64,000 nucleotides of DNA, taken from NCBI GenBank assembly GCA_002709405.1, contig PAQV01000062.1, positions 1 to 64,000 on the forward strand, read 5' to 3'. The notes under the pieces were generated by a model, which saw nothing but the letters and a program-made list of their open reading frames with translations, was not told the DNA's origin and did not search any database. Position 1 is the stretch's first letter; the number at the start of each line of letters is the position of its first letter. Shown in pieces: positions 63,978 through 64,000 of the stretch. The DNA is from Paracoccaceae bacterium (lineage in GTDB: Bacteria; Pseudomonadota; Alphaproteobacteria; Rhodobacterales; Rhodobacteraceae). The translations under genes were made by a program, and so were the position numbers.

Positions 63978-64000
63978 GGGAAATGGGCGCATATCAGCCG

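Overview
This 64 kb window is chromosomal DNA from a high-GC alphaproteobacterium, most likely a member of the Rhodobacterales (Roseobacter/Paracoccaceae group). The evidence is a GcrA cell-cycle regulator, a nuo operon interrupted by many small accessory genes, Rhodobacterales-type small families (DUF1467, DUF6455, a DUF5337-like protein), a leucine/isovalerate degradation (liu) cluster, and KDO-linked envelope polysaccharide genes. I see no rRNA, tRNA, CRISPR array, insertion sequence or prophage. Nearly all the DNA is coding, and the other long frames are antisense shadows of real genes.

Layout. 1-5.8 kb: carB (cut by the left edge), a cyclopropane-fatty-acid-synthase-like methyltransferase and aspS. 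6-16 kb: a DUF1800/DUF1501 pair, a response regulator, methylmalonyl-CoA epimerase, small membrane and unknown proteins, a nitroreductase, an HDAC-like deacetylase, an M48 lipoprotein protease, a DUF6455 gene behind a perfect FNR box, and rimO. 16.5-21.6 kb: kpsT, a KpsE-like protein, kdsA and a phosphohexomutase (surface polysaccharide and KDO). 21.8-26.6 kb: uracil-DNA glycosylase, SseB, a methyltransferase, a YHS protein, gcrA and a YadH-type ABC permease. 26.8-34 kb: argD-argF, hrpB, waaA and moaA. 34-42.4 kb: small unknowns, AlkD, a PNPOx-like flavoprotein, glmS-glmU, gph, a DegT aminotransferase and an SDR. 42.7-53.3 kb: the liu cluster (isovaleryl-CoA dehydrogenase, acyl-CoA synthetase, both methylcrotonyl-CoA carboxylase subunits, HMG-CoA lyase, methylglutaconyl-CoA hydratase), with nitronate monooxygenase, ASCH, DUF1622 and OmpW genes inserted. 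53.5-64 kb: nuoA-B-C-D-E-F, interleaved with a GFA-family protein, a sulfotransferase, at least three lipoproteins, several very small membrane or secreted proteins and a methyltransferase. The cluster runs off the right edge.

How the genes work together. The liu genes convert isovaleryl-CoA to acetyl-CoA and acetoacetate, and the first gene has a readable promoter with an overlapping palindromic operator. glmS-glmU supply UDP-GlcNAc. kdsA and waaA make and transfer KDO, and kpsT and the KpsE-like protein belong to a capsule exporter. nuoA-F encode part of respiratory complex I.

The most unusual content is between the genes. There are three families of dispersed intergenic elements: (A) tandem AT-rich hairpins placed just after stop codons (four copies); (B) a modular repeat built from a polypyrimidine box, a CCCCGGGG junction and one or two hairpins (four copies, one in a divergent promoter region); and (C) long-armed hairpins whose loop is a G-quadruplex motif (two copies plus one relative). 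Other points of interest are a palindromic repeat inside the mccB reading frame, FNR and CtrA-type boxes, a NuoE with a helix-hairpin-helix tail, and several genes of 60 codons or fewer joined by ATGA/TGATG overlaps. I found no clearly new multi-gene defence or biosynthetic system. The expanded nuo locus is the best candidate for an under-described functional unit. All family assignments are from reading the translated sequence; no searches were run.
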